Part shown: in pieces, positions 50,320 through 59,787 of the stretch | Numbering within the stretch: position 1 is the stretch's first letter | How the letters are laid out: each line of letters opens with the position of its first letter | Assembly (NCBI GenBank): GCA_016716235.1 | Contig: JADJWS010000001.1 | Span: forward strand, 1,488,001-1,552,000 | Length of the DNA stretch: 64,000 bases | Direction: 5' to 3' | Origin: Candidatus Defluviilinea gracilis | GTDB taxonomy: Bacteria; Chloroflexota; Anaerolineae; Anaerolineales; Villigracilaceae | The notes under the pieces: model-generated | What the model was told of the DNA's origin: nothing | What the model saw: the letters and a program-made list of their open reading frames with translations, nothing else | Databases searched by the model: none | Made by a program: the position numbers and the translations under genes

Positions 50320-52488
50320 TCAAATGATCTTGAGATTCGCCAGACTCGCCGACAATCTTTTTATTCCAACAGACTCAAACACGACATCCACGATTTCGTC
50401 GTCGTCTTGGAGTTTGCTGTCTAACACGATGCCTTCGCCCCACGAGGGATGTTTGATGCGCGTCCCAGCGCGGTATTTGGCTGGGGTGACTGAAGCAGGC
50501 CTCCCCTGCGTCTGATGCGTTTGCCATTTTGTTTCGGGGACTTGTCCGCGGATGGAACGTCCCGTGCGCGTTTTGCCGACGAGTAAATCCGCAGGCACAT
50601 CATCCAGGTAACGCGAGGGGAAAGTTTCCTCATGCAAGCCGCGTCCGCCGCGTTGAATGGATCGAATCAAATATAGTTTATCTTTGGCGCGCGTGATGCC
50701 GACGTAAAAGAGGCGGCGCTCTTCCTCCATTGATTCGGGATCGTCGAACGAACGGCTGTGCGGGAGGATGCCGTCGTCGAGACCGACGATGAAGACCGCG
50801 CCGAACTCGAGACCTTTCGCGGCGTGGAGGGTGAGGAGCGTGGGGACGTTGCCGTCGGCGATGGTGTCTTGATCGGAGATGAGCGCGATGTTTTCGAGGA
50901 ACTCGTCGAGCGTGCGCGTGGAATATTCATCGGCGAGGCGTTTGAGTTCGACGACATTTTCCCAACGGTCTTCGCCCTCTTCCGATTGATCGTCAATGTA
51001 GTCTTTGAAGTTGAGGTCTTTCACGACGCGGTCAAAAAGTTCTGGCACGTTGAGCGTTTGCGCGGCGATGCGCCACGTGGCGAGCATTCCGCCGAAATCT
51101 GCAAGCGGAAGCGCGGCGCGACCTGTGAACGATTTCCAATGCGCGGATTGATCGCCGCGCGCGAGGTCAATGAGGACGTTGCCAGGTTGCATTTCATTTT
51201 GCCGCGCGACCATGTGCAACGTAGTGAGAGTCTTCTCGCCGATGCCGCGCGGCGGGACGTTGATGATGCGGTCGAGGCTGGCTTCGTCGGCGGGGTTGTG
51301 GATGAGGCGCAGGAATGCGATGATGTCTTTGACTTCGCGCCGTCCATAAAATCTCTGCGCGCCGACGAGGCGATAGGGGAGCCGCGCTTGCAAAAACGCT
51401 TCTTCAATTAAACGCGACATGGCGTTGGTGCGATACATCACCGCGCAGTCGCCTGGCTCGAATTGCCGCGAGGCGACGAGTTGCGCGATGCTGTCCACAA
51501 CGAACGAGGCTTCGGCGTAATCGTCGGGCGCTTCGTAGAAAAATATTTTCTCGCCTTCGCCGCGATCGCTAAATAATTTTTTCTTGCGGCGGTTGCGAGC
51601 GCGGTCAATAACACCCATTGCCACATCGAGTATGTTTTGCTTGGAACGATAATTTTGTTCAAGCAAGATGGTCTGCGAATCAGGGAAATCCTGATTAAAG
51701 CGTTCGATATTGCGCCAGTCAGCCCCGCGCCAAGAATACACGCTCTGGTCCTGGTCCCCGACGCAAAACACATTCCTATTAAAAGAAGCGAGTTCTTTTA
51801 TTAGGGCGTATTGAGCAAGGTTCGTGTCCTGAAATTCATCCACCAGCACGTGGCGAAACCGCTGGGCATATTTATCTCGCACAGACGGGTTGTCTGCAAG
51901 TAAGCGCGCGGTGTACACCAAAATATCGTCGAAATCCACGGCGTTGCTGGCGATGAGTCGCTTTTGATATTCGGCGTACACGCGCTTCACCACTTCGTCG
52001 CGATACGTCAGCGTGGGGTAATCGTCCGCGCCGATGAGTTCGTTCTTGGCGCGCGAGATCGAGGCATGCACGCTTGCGGGGCGATAAACTTTTTCATTGA
52101 TCTTCAATTCACGAATCACATTCTTGACGATGCGTTCCTGATCGTCCGCATCAAAGATCACGAAGTTCGATTCGATGGGGAGGTGTTCCGCCTCGCGTCG
52201 CAGAATCCGCGCGCAGATCGAGTGGAACGTGCCGAGCATGATTCCCTCGGTGGCTTGGTCGGGCAATAATTTCTTGACGCGCTCCTGCATCTCCTTCGCG
52301 GCTTTGTTGGTGAATGTGACCGCGAGAATCTGCCACGGGCGGACGCCCTCCTCCGCGATGAGGTACGCGATGCGTTGAGTCAACACCCGCGTCTTCCCGG
52401 ACCCCGGACCTGCCACGACCAAAACGGGTCCGTTCCCGGCTGTGACGGCGGCGCGTTGTTGAGGGTTGAGTGTATCGAGGAAGGACAT
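50320..52488 (-). CDS. pcrA: UvrD/PcrA-type DNA helicase
   Basis: 722 residues, superfamily 1A 3'-5' helicase for repair and replication-fork clearance. LNPQQRAAV (Q motif), AGPGSGKTRVLTQR (motif I, near 25), TFTNKAAKEMQER (Ia), VDEFQDTNLAQ (II, near 220), GDQDQSVYSWRGA (III), LEQNYRS (IV), LLTLHAAKGLEF (V), FYVGITRAKD (VI, near 570). The C-terminal HPSWGEGIVLD segment is the Tudor-like RNA-polymerase-binding domain of PcrA. Secure family; uvrD versus pcrA naming is conventional. Confidence 0.94.
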   Translation of the reverse strand: MSFLDTLNPQQRAAVTAGNGPVLVVAGPGSGKTRVLTQRIAYLIAEEGVRPWQILAVTFTNKAAKEMQERVKKLLPDQATEGIMLGTFHSICARILRREAEHLPIESNFVIFDADDQERIVKNVIRELKINEKVYRPASVHASISRAKNELIGADDYPTLTYRDEVVKRVYAEYQKRLIASNAVDFDDILVYTARLLADNPSVRDKYAQRFRHVLVDEFQDTNLAQYALIKELASFNRNVFCVGDQDQSVYSWRGADWRNIERFNQDFPDSQTILLEQNYRSKQNILDVAMGVIDRARNRRKKKLFSDRGEGEKIFFYEAPDDYAEASFVVDSIAQLVASRQFEPGDCAVMYRTNAMSRLIEEAFLQARLPYRLVGAQRFYGRREVKDIIAFLRLIHNPADEASLDRIINVPPRGIGEKTLTTLHMVARQNEMQPGNVLIDLARGDQSAHWKSFTGRAALPLADFGGMLATWRIAAQTLNVPELFDRVVKDLNFKDYIDDQSEEGEDRWENVVELKRLADEYSTRTLDEFLENIALISDQDTIADGNVPTLLTLHAAKGLEFGAVFIVGLDDGILPHSRSFDDPESMEEERRLFYVGITRAKDKLYLIRSIQRGGRGLHEETFPSRYLDDVPADLLVGKTRTGRSIRGQVPETKWQTHQTQGRPASVTPAKYRAGTRIKHPSWGEGIVLDSKLQDDDEIVDVVFESVGIKRLSASLANLKII

Positions 52489-52489
52489 G

Positions 52490-52645
52490 GGAAAGATGAA
52501 GGTGGATAAGCAGTTATCAGTGAGCAGTGATCGATGGTGAAAAATAGAAAGTAGAAAGAGGAAAGATAACGTCCCGCAGTGTTGTGTCTCAAAACTGCGG
52601 GACGTGTTTCCGTGTTTACCTGTCTACGTGTGTAGTTGTTTTCGT
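52490..52645. repeat. heptanucleotide-type repeats between pcrA and mscL
   Basis: CAGTTATCAGTGAGCAGTGA, then AAATAGAAAGTAGAAAGAGG, then TCCGTGTTTACCTGTCTACG. An inverted CCCGCAGTNTTG / CAAAACTGCGGGACG pair sits at 52573-52604. Confidence 0.65.
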
Positions 52646-52647
52646 AT

Positions 52648-53034
52648 TTACAATTGAGACGTACAGTTCGGACAGCGCTTTGCTTTGATCGAAATCGTGG
52701 TGATACAGTAAGGGCATTCTTTGGTGGTAGCTTCCGCGGTTGGGGCGGGCTTTTTTATTCGGTTCATTGTCCGTATGAAAAGGAAAATGACGAAGGCAAT
52801 GACAAGAAAATCAATGATGGATTGGATGAACGCTCCATACTTGACGACTGCGTCACCAACAGTGAGAGCCAATTCGCTGAAATTGACGCCTCCGAGTAAC
52901 AGCCCAATCACCGGCATTAAAACGTCGCCCACAAGCGAAGCGACGATTTTGCCGAATGCGCCGCCGATGATCACGGCAATGGCAAGGTCGATCACATTAC
53001 CGCGTATCACAAAGTCTTTAAATTCTTTCAACAT
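52648..53034 (-). CDS. mscL: large-conductance mechanosensitive channel with zinc-ribbon tail
   Basis: 128 residues. FKDFVIRGNVIDLAIAVIIG and GGAFGKIVASLVGDVLMPVI form TM1 and the pore, FLVIAFVIFLFIRTMNR is TM2. The usual C-terminal helix bundle is replaced by CPYC...CPNC, a likely zinc ribbon. It releases solutes under hypo-osmotic stress. GAGGAGA precedes the ATG. Confidence 0.92.
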   Translation of the reverse strand: MLKEFKDFVIRGNVIDLAIAVIIGGAFGKIVASLVGDVLMPVIGLLLGGVNFSELALTVGDAVVKYGAFIQSIIDFLVIAFVIFLFIRTMNRIKKPAPTAEATTKECPYCITTISIKAKRCPNCTSQL

Positions 53035-53208
53035 GGAATATCTCCTCAGGGAATATTAATGATGATGCGAATTGTACCGTTGCGGGGAGGCGGTGTCAAC
53101 AAAGCCACCGGTGGAACGTCAATACTCCTCTGGAAGCGTTGCATATAGTTCTAGAGAACTGATTCTTGCCGAATCCAAGACGGTGTTTTTGATTTTGCCG
53201 TATCGTGA

Positions 53209-53286
53209 TTGACGGACTTTTAGAATGGAGTATAATCTGCGCGTGTTTGGCAACAAGATTCCCAGGCTCAAAAGGAAAACATCGAA
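53209..53286 (+). promoter_or_regulatory. promoter of the first peptide transporter operon
   Basis: TTGACG (53209-53214), 16-base spacer, TATAAT (53231-53236). AAAAGGAAAA precedes ATG 53287. Confidence 0.82.
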
Positions 53287-54276
53287 ATGCCTGAACTTTT
53301 ACTGGATGTGAAAGGGCTGGAAACGACATTCAAAACTCCAGATGGGATTGTCCATGCGGTTAATGGCGTTTCGTTTGGTCTTAAAGAAGGGGAAACCCTA
53401 GGCGTTGTGGGGGAGAGTGGGTGTGGTAAAAGCGTTACCATGCTCTCGGTACTAGGTTTGATCCCATCCCCTCCGGGAAAAATCAAATCAGGCACGGCTC
53501 ACTTTTTCGGCCGCGACCTCCTCAAAATGAGCGCCTCCGAAATTCGTCAGATCCGCGGCGCGCAGATCGGCATGGTCTTTCAAGACCCCATGACCTCCCT
53601 GAACCCGGTCTTGACGATCGGGCGGCAACTGGAGGAACCGCTGGTTGTGCATCTCGGCATGACTCGCGCGCAAGCCGCCATCCGCGCGGCGGAACTGCTC
53701 GCCATGGTGGGAATTCCAAACGCTAAAGATCGCTTATCCGACTACCCTCATCAATTTTCCGGCGGGATGCGCCAACGCGTCATGATCGCCATGGCGCTGG
53801 CCTGCTCACCCCAAGTGCTCATTGCCGACGAACCCACCACCGCGTTGGATGTGACCATTCAGGCGCAGATCACCGACCTCGTAAAACGACTGCGCAGTGA
53901 ATTGGGCATGGCGATCGTTTGGATCACTCACGACCTGGGCGTGGTTGCCGGCCTGGCGCAGCGCGTCATCGTCATGTACGGCGGCTTCATCATCGAAGAA
54001 TCAACGGTCAATGATTTGTACGTCAACCCCACGCACCCCTATACCATAGGCTTGCTTGGCAGTCTTCCGCGCGTCGATGCCAGCGGGCATGAAACCCTTA
54101 CTTCGATCGAAGGCTCGCCTCCGCTCTTATATGAAAAGCCCACTCGCTGTCCCTTTGCGCCGCGATGCAAATGGGCAATGGAACGATGCTGGAAGGAAAA
54201 CCCGACCCTTGAGACAATTGCGCCGGATCATCGCGTGGCATGCTGGGTTGATGTGAAAACAGGGAGAGCGCGTTGA
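53287..54276 (+). CDS. oppD: peptide ABC transporter ATP-binding protein (OppD/DppD type)
   Basis: 329 residues. Walker A GESGCGKSVT (near 39), QIGMVFQDPMTSLNPV Q-loop, FSGGMRQRVMIAMAL signature (near 155), LIADEPTTALD Walker B, WITHDLGVVAGLA H-loop. The C-terminal oligopeptide domain has CPFAPRCKWAMERCWKE, a four-Cys cluster typical of OppD/DppD. First gene of a five-gene importer operon. Confidence 0.95.
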   Translation: MPELLLDVKGLETTFKTPDGIVHAVNGVSFGLKEGETLGVVGESGCGKSVTMLSVLGLIPSPPGKIKSGTAHFFGRDLLKMSASEIRQIRGAQIGMVFQDPMTSLNPVLTIGRQLEEPLVVHLGMTRAQAAIRAAELLAMVGIPNAKDRLSDYPHQFSGGMRQRVMIAMALACSPQVLIADEPTTALDVTIQAQITDLVKRLRSELGMAIVWITHDLGVVAGLAQRVIVMYGGFIIEESTVNDLYVNPTHPYTIGLLGSLPRVDASGHETLTSIEGSPPLLYEKPTRCPFAPRCKWAMERCWKENPTLETIAPDHRVACWVDVKTGRAR

Positions 54277-54277
54277 T

Positions 54278-55267
54278 ATGGCTGATAATAATGTGTTGGT
54301 ACGCGTAGATAATCTTGTAAAGCATTTCCCGATCATGCGCGGCTTGTTTCAGAAGCAAGTCGGCGCGGTGCGCGCGGTAGATGGCCTTTCCTTTGAAGTA
54401 AAACGCGGCGAAACGCTGGGACTCGTGGGCGAATCCGGCTGTGGGAAATCGACCACCGGTCGCGCCGTATTACAGTTGTATCGCCCCACCTCTGGCAATG
54501 TCCACTTCGACGGGACCGACCTAACGAAGATCAAGGGTGAGGAACTGCGCGCCATGCGCCGCAAGATGCAAATGATCTTTCAGGATCCATACGCCAGCCT
54601 GAACCCGCGCATGACCGTGGGAGAGATCGTCCGCGAACCGCTGATCGTCCACAATGTGGCGACCGAATCCGAAGCCAACGAACGCGTCAAGCAACTGCTC
54701 GAGCTTGTAAAACTGAACCCATCCTTCTCCACGCGCTATCCGCATGAATTCTCCGGCGGACAACGCCAACGTATCGGCATCGCCCGCGCGCTGGCGTTAC
54801 AGCCCTCATTCATCGTGTGCGATGAACCCATCTCGGCTCTGGATGTTTCGATCCAGGCGCAGGTGGTGAACCTGCTCGAGGAACTCCAGAAAGAATTTAA
54901 CCTCACCTACCTGTTCATTGCCCACGATCTTTCGATGGTGCGCCATATCAGCGACCGCGTGGCGGTGATGTATCTGGGCGTTATTGTAGAACTGACCACG
55001 CGAGACGAGCTTTACAGCCATCCCCTCCATCCCTACTCGCAAGCCCTTTTATCGGCCGTGCCAATCCCCGACCCGGTGGCTGAAACCGCGCGTCAACGAA
55101 TCATCCTGACCGGCGATGTTCCTTCGCCAGCCAACCCGCCCTCCGGTTGTCGCTTCCGCACCCGTTGCCCGATCGCTGAAGCAAAATGCGCGGAATCTCG
55201 ACCGGACTTCCGTGAAATAAAGCCAGGCCACTTTGTCGCCTGTTTCTTTGCCGATCGATATTTGTAA
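54278..55267 (+). CDS. oppF: peptide ABC transporter ATP-binding protein (OppF/DppF type)
   Basis: 329 residues, one base after oppD. Walker A GESGCGKSTT, MQMIFQDPYASLNPRM, FSGGQRQRIGIARAL, IVCDEPISALD, YLFIAHDLSMVRHI, and the C-terminal CRFRTRCPIAEAKCAE four-Cys cluster. It pairs with OppD as the ATPase heterodimer. Confidence 0.95.
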   Translation: MADNNVLVRVDNLVKHFPIMRGLFQKQVGAVRAVDGLSFEVKRGETLGLVGESGCGKSTTGRAVLQLYRPTSGNVHFDGTDLTKIKGEELRAMRRKMQMIFQDPYASLNPRMTVGEIVREPLIVHNVATESEANERVKQLLELVKLNPSFSTRYPHEFSGGQRQRIGIARALALQPSFIVCDEPISALDVSIQAQVVNLLEELQKEFNLTYLFIAHDLSMVRHISDRVAVMYLGVIVELTTRDELYSHPLHPYSQALLSAVPIPDPVAETARQRIILTGDVPSPANPPSGCRFRTRCPIAEAKCAESRPDFREIKPGHFVACFFADRYL

Positions 55268-55362
55268 GACAAATCTTGAAAGGAGGTGGTTGCTACCCCC
55301 CGATACCCCTGCTCATTTACCAAACGTCGTATCCAAATTTTAATTTTGTGAGGAAAAGAAAA

Positions 55363-57159
55363 ATGCGTAAACTGTTTACCTTACTGAGCATCTTTGTGCT
55401 CGCCAGCATGATCCTTTCAGCGTGTGGTCCCACACCGGCGGCCACTGATGCTCCCGCTCAACCCGAGCAACCCGCGGCGACCGATGCTCCGGCTCAACCC
55501 GAAGCAACGGAAGCCCCGACCGAAGCCAAAGAGGCTGTCTTGCGGATCAACACCGGTACCTATCCCGATGTGATCGACCCGCAGAAATCCTCCTTCGTCA
55601 ATGAAATTGGTCACCTCGACAAGATCTACATGGGCTTGACCACATTGAACGAAAAACTCGAAACCGTCCCCGGCGCTGCCGACTCGTGGACGTTCAACGA
55701 TGACGCCACCCAGTTGGTCTTCACCTTGAAGCCCGGCCTGCTCTACAGCGATGGTTCCGTGCTCAACGCCAAGCGCTTCGAGTATGCCTTCCAACGCAAT
55801 ATCGACCCTGCCACCGCCGGCGAATACGCCTCCATCACCGACGAGATCGTTGGCGCTCCTGAATGGCGCGCCGCCGATACCGCCGCTGAAGGATATGATC
55901 CCGAAACCTTCAAAGCCGCGTTGGGCGTCAAAGCCTCGCATGCCGATGGCTCTGCCTGCGCTGACTACGAAGACACCGCCTGCGATACCCTCACCTTGAA
56001 CTTCTCGAAGCCCGCCCCTTACTTCGCGACCATCGCGGGTATCTGGGTTGGTTATCCTGCCAAGGAAGAGAACATTGCTGAAGGCGGAGACATCTGGTGG
56101 ACCAGCTCCAAGTACCAAATTGGTAACGGACCCTTCATCTGGAAGAGCGTGGATCCGTTCGTCAAGTCCGTCTTTGTCCCGAACCCCAACTTCGTGGGTG
56201 GCGCTGTCCCAACCTACTCGATGGAATATAGCTACATCACAGATTCCGCTGTTGCCTTCGAAGCCTACCTCAACAATGAATTCGACATCGTTGGCTCCGC
56301 GGCGGAAGACCTCCCTGTGATCGATGCCGATGCGGATCTGACCGCCCAGCACGTCAAGTATGCCGGTTCCTGCACCATCAAGATTCAATACAGCCTGCAC
56401 CCCACCTGGAACGGCCAGCCGAACCCCTTCACCGACAAGAAAGTCCGCGAAGCCTTCGCGTTGGCGTTCGACGCCGAATCTTGGGCGCGTGATGTGGATG
56501 GCTCCCTCTCCCTGCCCACCTGGACATGGATTCCTCCCGGCTATCCTGGATACGACGCCAACACCCCGTTGCACTTCGATCCGGAAGCCGCCAAAGCCGC
56601 TCTTGCCGCCGCCTCTGAACCCTTCAACTCTGCTGAAAAGTTAAACGCGATGGGCCTCAAGATGGCATTCGCCGATTCAGCCCGCAACCGCCAGCGCCAT
56701 GAATGGATCGCCGCCCAATACAAGGAAATTCTGGGTGTGGATCTGGCGCTCGACCCGGTTGAGCCCACCACCTACACCGCCATCCAGAAAGACCCGGATA
56801 CCTACCCGCTTCTCTCCCGCGGCGGCTGGTGCGCGGACTATGCGGATCAACAGAACTGGCTGAGCGTCTACTGGCGCACCGGCACCTTCTCCACCCGCTG
56901 GGGTTATTCCAACCCCGAGTTCGATGCGTTGGTGGATGAAGCCGATACCACGATCGATACTGCCAAACGCGCTGAATTGTACGCTCAGGCGCAACAAATC
57001 CTGCTCAACGATATCCCTGCCGCTTTCGGTTACAACTCACTCAATCACTATTTGGTGAAGCCGTGGGTTAAGGGCTTCCTAAGCACCCCGCAGGATCACA
57101 TGTTCCCTGGTGATATCACCCCGTGGACGATCACCATCGACACCTCAATGATCCCGTAA
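55363..57159 (+). CDS. oppA: peptide ABC transporter substrate-binding lipoprotein
   Basis: 598 residues of SBP_bac_5 in the usual domain order. Lipobox ILSAC (Cys 22), an acidic Ala/Pro/Glu linker to about 65, then DVIDPQKSSFVNEIGHLDKI and FTLKPGLLYSDGSVLNAKRF (near 125). GNGPFIWKSVDPFVKSVFV (near 255) and ADLTAQH follow. The C-terminal lobe has KKVREAFALAFD (near 360), DPEAAKAALAAA and GVDLALDPVEP, then late Asp/Cys-rich WCADYAD. Ligand probably peptides or amino acids. GAGGAAAAG precedes the ATG. A hairpin follows. Confidence 0.93.
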   Translation: MRKLFTLLSIFVLASMILSACGPTPAATDAPAQPEQPAATDAPAQPEATEAPTEAKEAVLRINTGTYPDVIDPQKSSFVNEIGHLDKIYMGLTTLNEKLETVPGAADSWTFNDDATQLVFTLKPGLLYSDGSVLNAKRFEYAFQRNIDPATAGEYASITDEIVGAPEWRAADTAAEGYDPETFKAALGVKASHADGSACADYEDTACDTLTLNFSKPAPYFATIAGIWVGYPAKEENIAEGGDIWWTSSKYQIGNGPFIWKSVDPFVKSVFVPNPNFVGGAVPTYSMEYSYITDSAVAFEAYLNNEFDIVGSAAEDLPVIDADADLTAQHVKYAGSCTIKIQYSLHPTWNGQPNPFTDKKVREAFALAFDAESWARDVDGSLSLPTWTWIPPGYPGYDANTPLHFDPEAAKAALAAASEPFNSAEKLNAMGLKMAFADSARNRQRHEWIAAQYKEILGVDLALDPVEPTTYTAIQKDPDTYPLLSRGGWCADYADQQNWLSVYWRTGTFSTRWGYSNPEFDALVDEADTTIDTAKRAELYAQAQQILLNDIPAAFGYNSLNHYLVKPWVKGFLSTPQDHMFPGDITPWTITIDTSMIP

Positions 57160-57188
57160 GTTCGGCGCTTCATTGATCTGAACTAACC

Positions 57189-57222
57189 TTGGGCTGGGGA
57201 GCCACACGGTTCCCCAGCCCAA
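57189..57222 (+). promoter_or_regulatory. hairpin after the binding-protein gene
   Basis: TTGGGCTGGGGA / TCCCCAGCCCAA perfect 12-bp arms, 10-base loop, no T-run. It fits an mRNA 3'-end stabiliser or partial terminator that raises binding-protein levels above the permeases. Confidence 0.75.
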
Positions 57223-57295
57223 CCATTGCTTTGTAAATTATTCCCTTTGAATTCTGCCGCGCGGTTACTCAAATTCCACGCACAAGCGAGTTGCC

Positions 57296-58297
57296 ATGAC
57301 CACCTATATCATCCGAAGATTACTCTGGTTAATCCCCGTTCTGCTCACCGTTTCCGCGGTGACGTTCGTTGTCATGCGCAGCGCCCCGGGCGGTCCCTGG
57401 GATACAGACGCGGAACGTCGTCAGGTGGATGCCGCCACAGCTAAATCGTTGGCGGCTTATTATGGGTTGGATAAGCCCATGTGGCGGCAGTTTTATGCTT
57501 ACGTGATTGGCGATACGAATAGTCAGACGAAAGAATGGGTCTGTGGCGTGATCTGCGGCAACCTGGGTCCGTCTTACCGCCAGCGCGGACGCACCGTGCA
57601 AAACATTCTCTTTTCGCCTCCCGAAGGAAAGTCTTTCTGGCAAAGCCGTTTTGGGTATTCGGTTCGCCTCGGGGTTTTGGCGTTATCCATGGCGATTTTT
57701 GTCGGCATTCCATTGGGCATCATTGCCGCGTTGAAACAAAACACGATTGTCGATTACACCGCCTTGTTCATCGCGACAAGCGGCATATCGGTGCCCAGTT
57801 TTGTGCTCGCAATTTTTCTGATCATTATTTTTGCTTCGCGCCTGCATTGGATCGATATCGTTGTGGACGATTGGACACAGATCAAATACTGGCTCATGCC
57901 TATGGCAGTATTGGGTTTCGGAACCCTGGCATACACTGCCCGCCTGACGCGTTCTTCGATGTTGGAAGTTATGCGGCAGGATTACGTTCGCACCGCGCGC
58001 GCCAAAGGGCTTGCCGAACGGATCGTGATCTTCATTCATATGCTCAAGAACGCGCTCATCCCTGTGATCACCATCCTCGGTCCCGCGCTGGCAGGGTTGG
58101 TGACTGGTTCGTTCATCATCGAAACCATGTTCAGTTTCCCGGGCATGGGGCGCGCCTATGTGCAGGCGATCGGACAGCGCGATTACTCCATGATCATGGG
58201 AACCACCCTCATCTATGCCTTGCTGGTCGCGGTCGCTAACTTGAGCGTGGATATTGTTTATGTATTTATCGATCCGCGCATCCGCCTGGAAGAATAA
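57296..58297 (+). CDS. oppB: peptide ABC transporter permease (OppB/DppB type)
   Basis: 333 residues, six membrane helices. RSAPGGPWD after TM1 and YVRTARAKGLAERIVIFIHM (near 222, the EAA loop that contacts the ATPases) are diagnostic. IETMFSFPGMGRAYVQAIGQ and DPRIRLE at the end complete the family. Confidence 0.95.
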   Translation: MTTYIIRRLLWLIPVLLTVSAVTFVVMRSAPGGPWDTDAERRQVDAATAKSLAAYYGLDKPMWRQFYAYVIGDTNSQTKEWVCGVICGNLGPSYRQRGRTVQNILFSPPEGKSFWQSRFGYSVRLGVLALSMAIFVGIPLGIIAALKQNTIVDYTALFIATSGISVPSFVLAIFLIIIFASRLHWIDIVVDDWTQIKYWLMPMAVLGFGTLAYTARLTRSSMLEVMRQDYVRTARAKGLAERIVIFIHMLKNALIPVITILGPALAGLVTGSFIIETMFSFPGMGRAYVQAIGQRDYSMIMGTTLIYALLVAVANLSVDIVYVFIDPRIRLEE

Positions 58298-58308
58298 GAG
58301 GACTTGAT

Positions 58309-59295
58309 ATGACTGCTCAAACTACAGCGTCCGGTAAGATCGCCGAATTCAACGATGTTTTTCGCCCAAGCAAAAGCCTGGGGCAGGAAGCCTGGTCGAG
58401 GCTGATTCGTAACAAGGCATCCATGTTCGGTTTGGTCGTCATCGTCTTCTTCATCTTTCTGGCTGCGTTTGCGTCTGTCATTTCCCCCATGAACCCGCTT
58501 GAATTGCATGGCGGAAAACGATTCCTGCCTCCGCCGTTTGACCCCGGCGCGACAAATATCAAAGCCGAGCCCGAATTCCTGCTGGGCACCGATTCGCTGG
58601 GGCGCGATACCCTTAGCCGCACCATCTATGGCGCGCGCGTTTCCATGGTGGTCGGTTTTCTTCCCACGATCATCATCCTCTTGCTGGGAACCACGGTCGG
58701 TATGTTGGCAGGATATATTGGCGGCCGCACCGACAACTTCCTCATGCGCCTGACCGATGTGATCTACGCATTCCCAGACCTGTTGTTCTTCATCATCATC
58801 ATGGTTGCCCTGCGCGATACGTTTATCGGGCAGTTTATGAACGGTTTGGTTTTGTTGTTCGCCGCGCTTGCCATTGTCAATTGGGTGGGCGTGGCGCGCC
58901 TCGTGCGCGGGCAGGTCTTATCTATCAAACAAAAGGAATTTGTCGAGGCGGCGCGTTGTATTGGCGCCAAAGATCAGCGCATTATGTTCCGCCATATTCT
59001 TCCCAACTGCCTCAGCCCGTTGATCGTGAGCGCGGCGTTTCTCATCCCGGGTTTGATCATCACAGAAGCCATTCTGGGTTATTTGGGCGTCGGTTTAAGA
59101 CCCGCCACTGATAGCGCCAGTTTCTTCATCACCAGTTGGGGCGCGCTCATGCTGGATGGGCAGTCTGCGATCAACTCACAACCATATCTATTGCTTGCCC
59201 CCGCCGCTTGTGTTGCCCTGGTCGTCCTTGCCTTCACCTTTCTCGGCGATGGCTTGCGCGACGCGCTCGATCCGCGTATGCGCGGCACGCAATAG
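58309..59295 (+). CDS. oppC: peptide ABC transporter permease (OppC/DppC type)
   Basis: 328 residues. LGTDSLGRDTLSRTIYGAR (near 101), IKQKEFVEAARCIGAKDQRI (EAA loop, near 206), ITEAILGYLGVGL and LGDGLRDALDPRMRG are family signatures. A hydrophobic helix near 35-58 precedes the core. Ends the first importer operon. Confidence 0.95.
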   Translation: MTAQTTASGKIAEFNDVFRPSKSLGQEAWSRLIRNKASMFGLVVIVFFIFLAAFASVISPMNPLELHGGKRFLPPPFDPGATNIKAEPEFLLGTDSLGRDTLSRTIYGARVSMVVGFLPTIIILLLGTTVGMLAGYIGGRTDNFLMRLTDVIYAFPDLLFFIIIMVALRDTFIGQFMNGLVLLFAALAIVNWVGVARLVRGQVLSIKQKEFVEAARCIGAKDQRIMFRHILPNCLSPLIVSAAFLIPGLIITEAILGYLGVGLRPATDSASFFITSWGALMLDGQSAINSQPYLLLAPAACVALVVLAFTFLGDGLRDALDPRMRGTQ

Positions 59296-59329
59296 ATACA
59301 TCGATTGGGTTTATCGGATACCCCGGCGC

Positions 59330-59540
59330 ATATGTGTTGGGGTATTTTTATAAGTGGCTCTACCGTTATTAACGGGAAACCCCCCACCCCCCCCCCGGAC
59401 TTCACAAAACCCCCGGATGGTTTAAAACACCCGCGCACCCCCCCGTAAATAAGGGGGAAAAAAATCCCCCGCGGGGGTATCCCGTCAGAAACAGGAGAGC
59501 CTAAAAAGTAAACCCCTCTAGAGGACTGTTTTTCGACAAT
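59330..59540. other. homopolymer-rich stretch of doubtful sequence quality
   Basis: No gene or repeat family was recognised. Runs of 7-11 C, CCCCCCCGTAAATAAGGGGG and AAAAAAATCCCCC differ sharply from the surrounding composition. They look like poorly resolved sequence or a gap-filled join. Confidence 0.55.
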
Positions 59541-59598
59541 ACCAAAGTTCCGTTTCCTTAAATATATGTCGTTTTCTCTCAATTCTCTGGTATTACCG

Positions 59599-59787
59599 TT
59601 GACGCTCGAATAGAATTGGATATAATTCCGCTACCTATGAGCCGGACACAGTGTCTAGTCCAATATCTGGCGCTGTCCGATGATGAATCCACTGATTCAG
59701 AAAGGAGTGTTGCGGGGAACCAACTGCCCATCTCATTCGAACGTTCACATCAAAAAATTAAATCAAAATTTGTAGGAGAGAAATCCA
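59599..59787 (+). promoter_or_regulatory. promoter and leader of the second peptide transporter operon
   Basis: TTGACG (59599-59604), 16-base spacer, TATAAT (59621-59626): the same boxes and spacing as the first operon. The leader of about 155 bases holds CGGACA...TGTCCG near 59643-59682. TAGGAGAG lies before ATG 59788. Confidence 0.82.

Noticed and set aside
55417..56574. 385-codon minus-strand frame
   Set aside because: Shadow of the oppA coding region; no ribosome site and Gly/Val/Arg-biased composition typical of an antisense frame.
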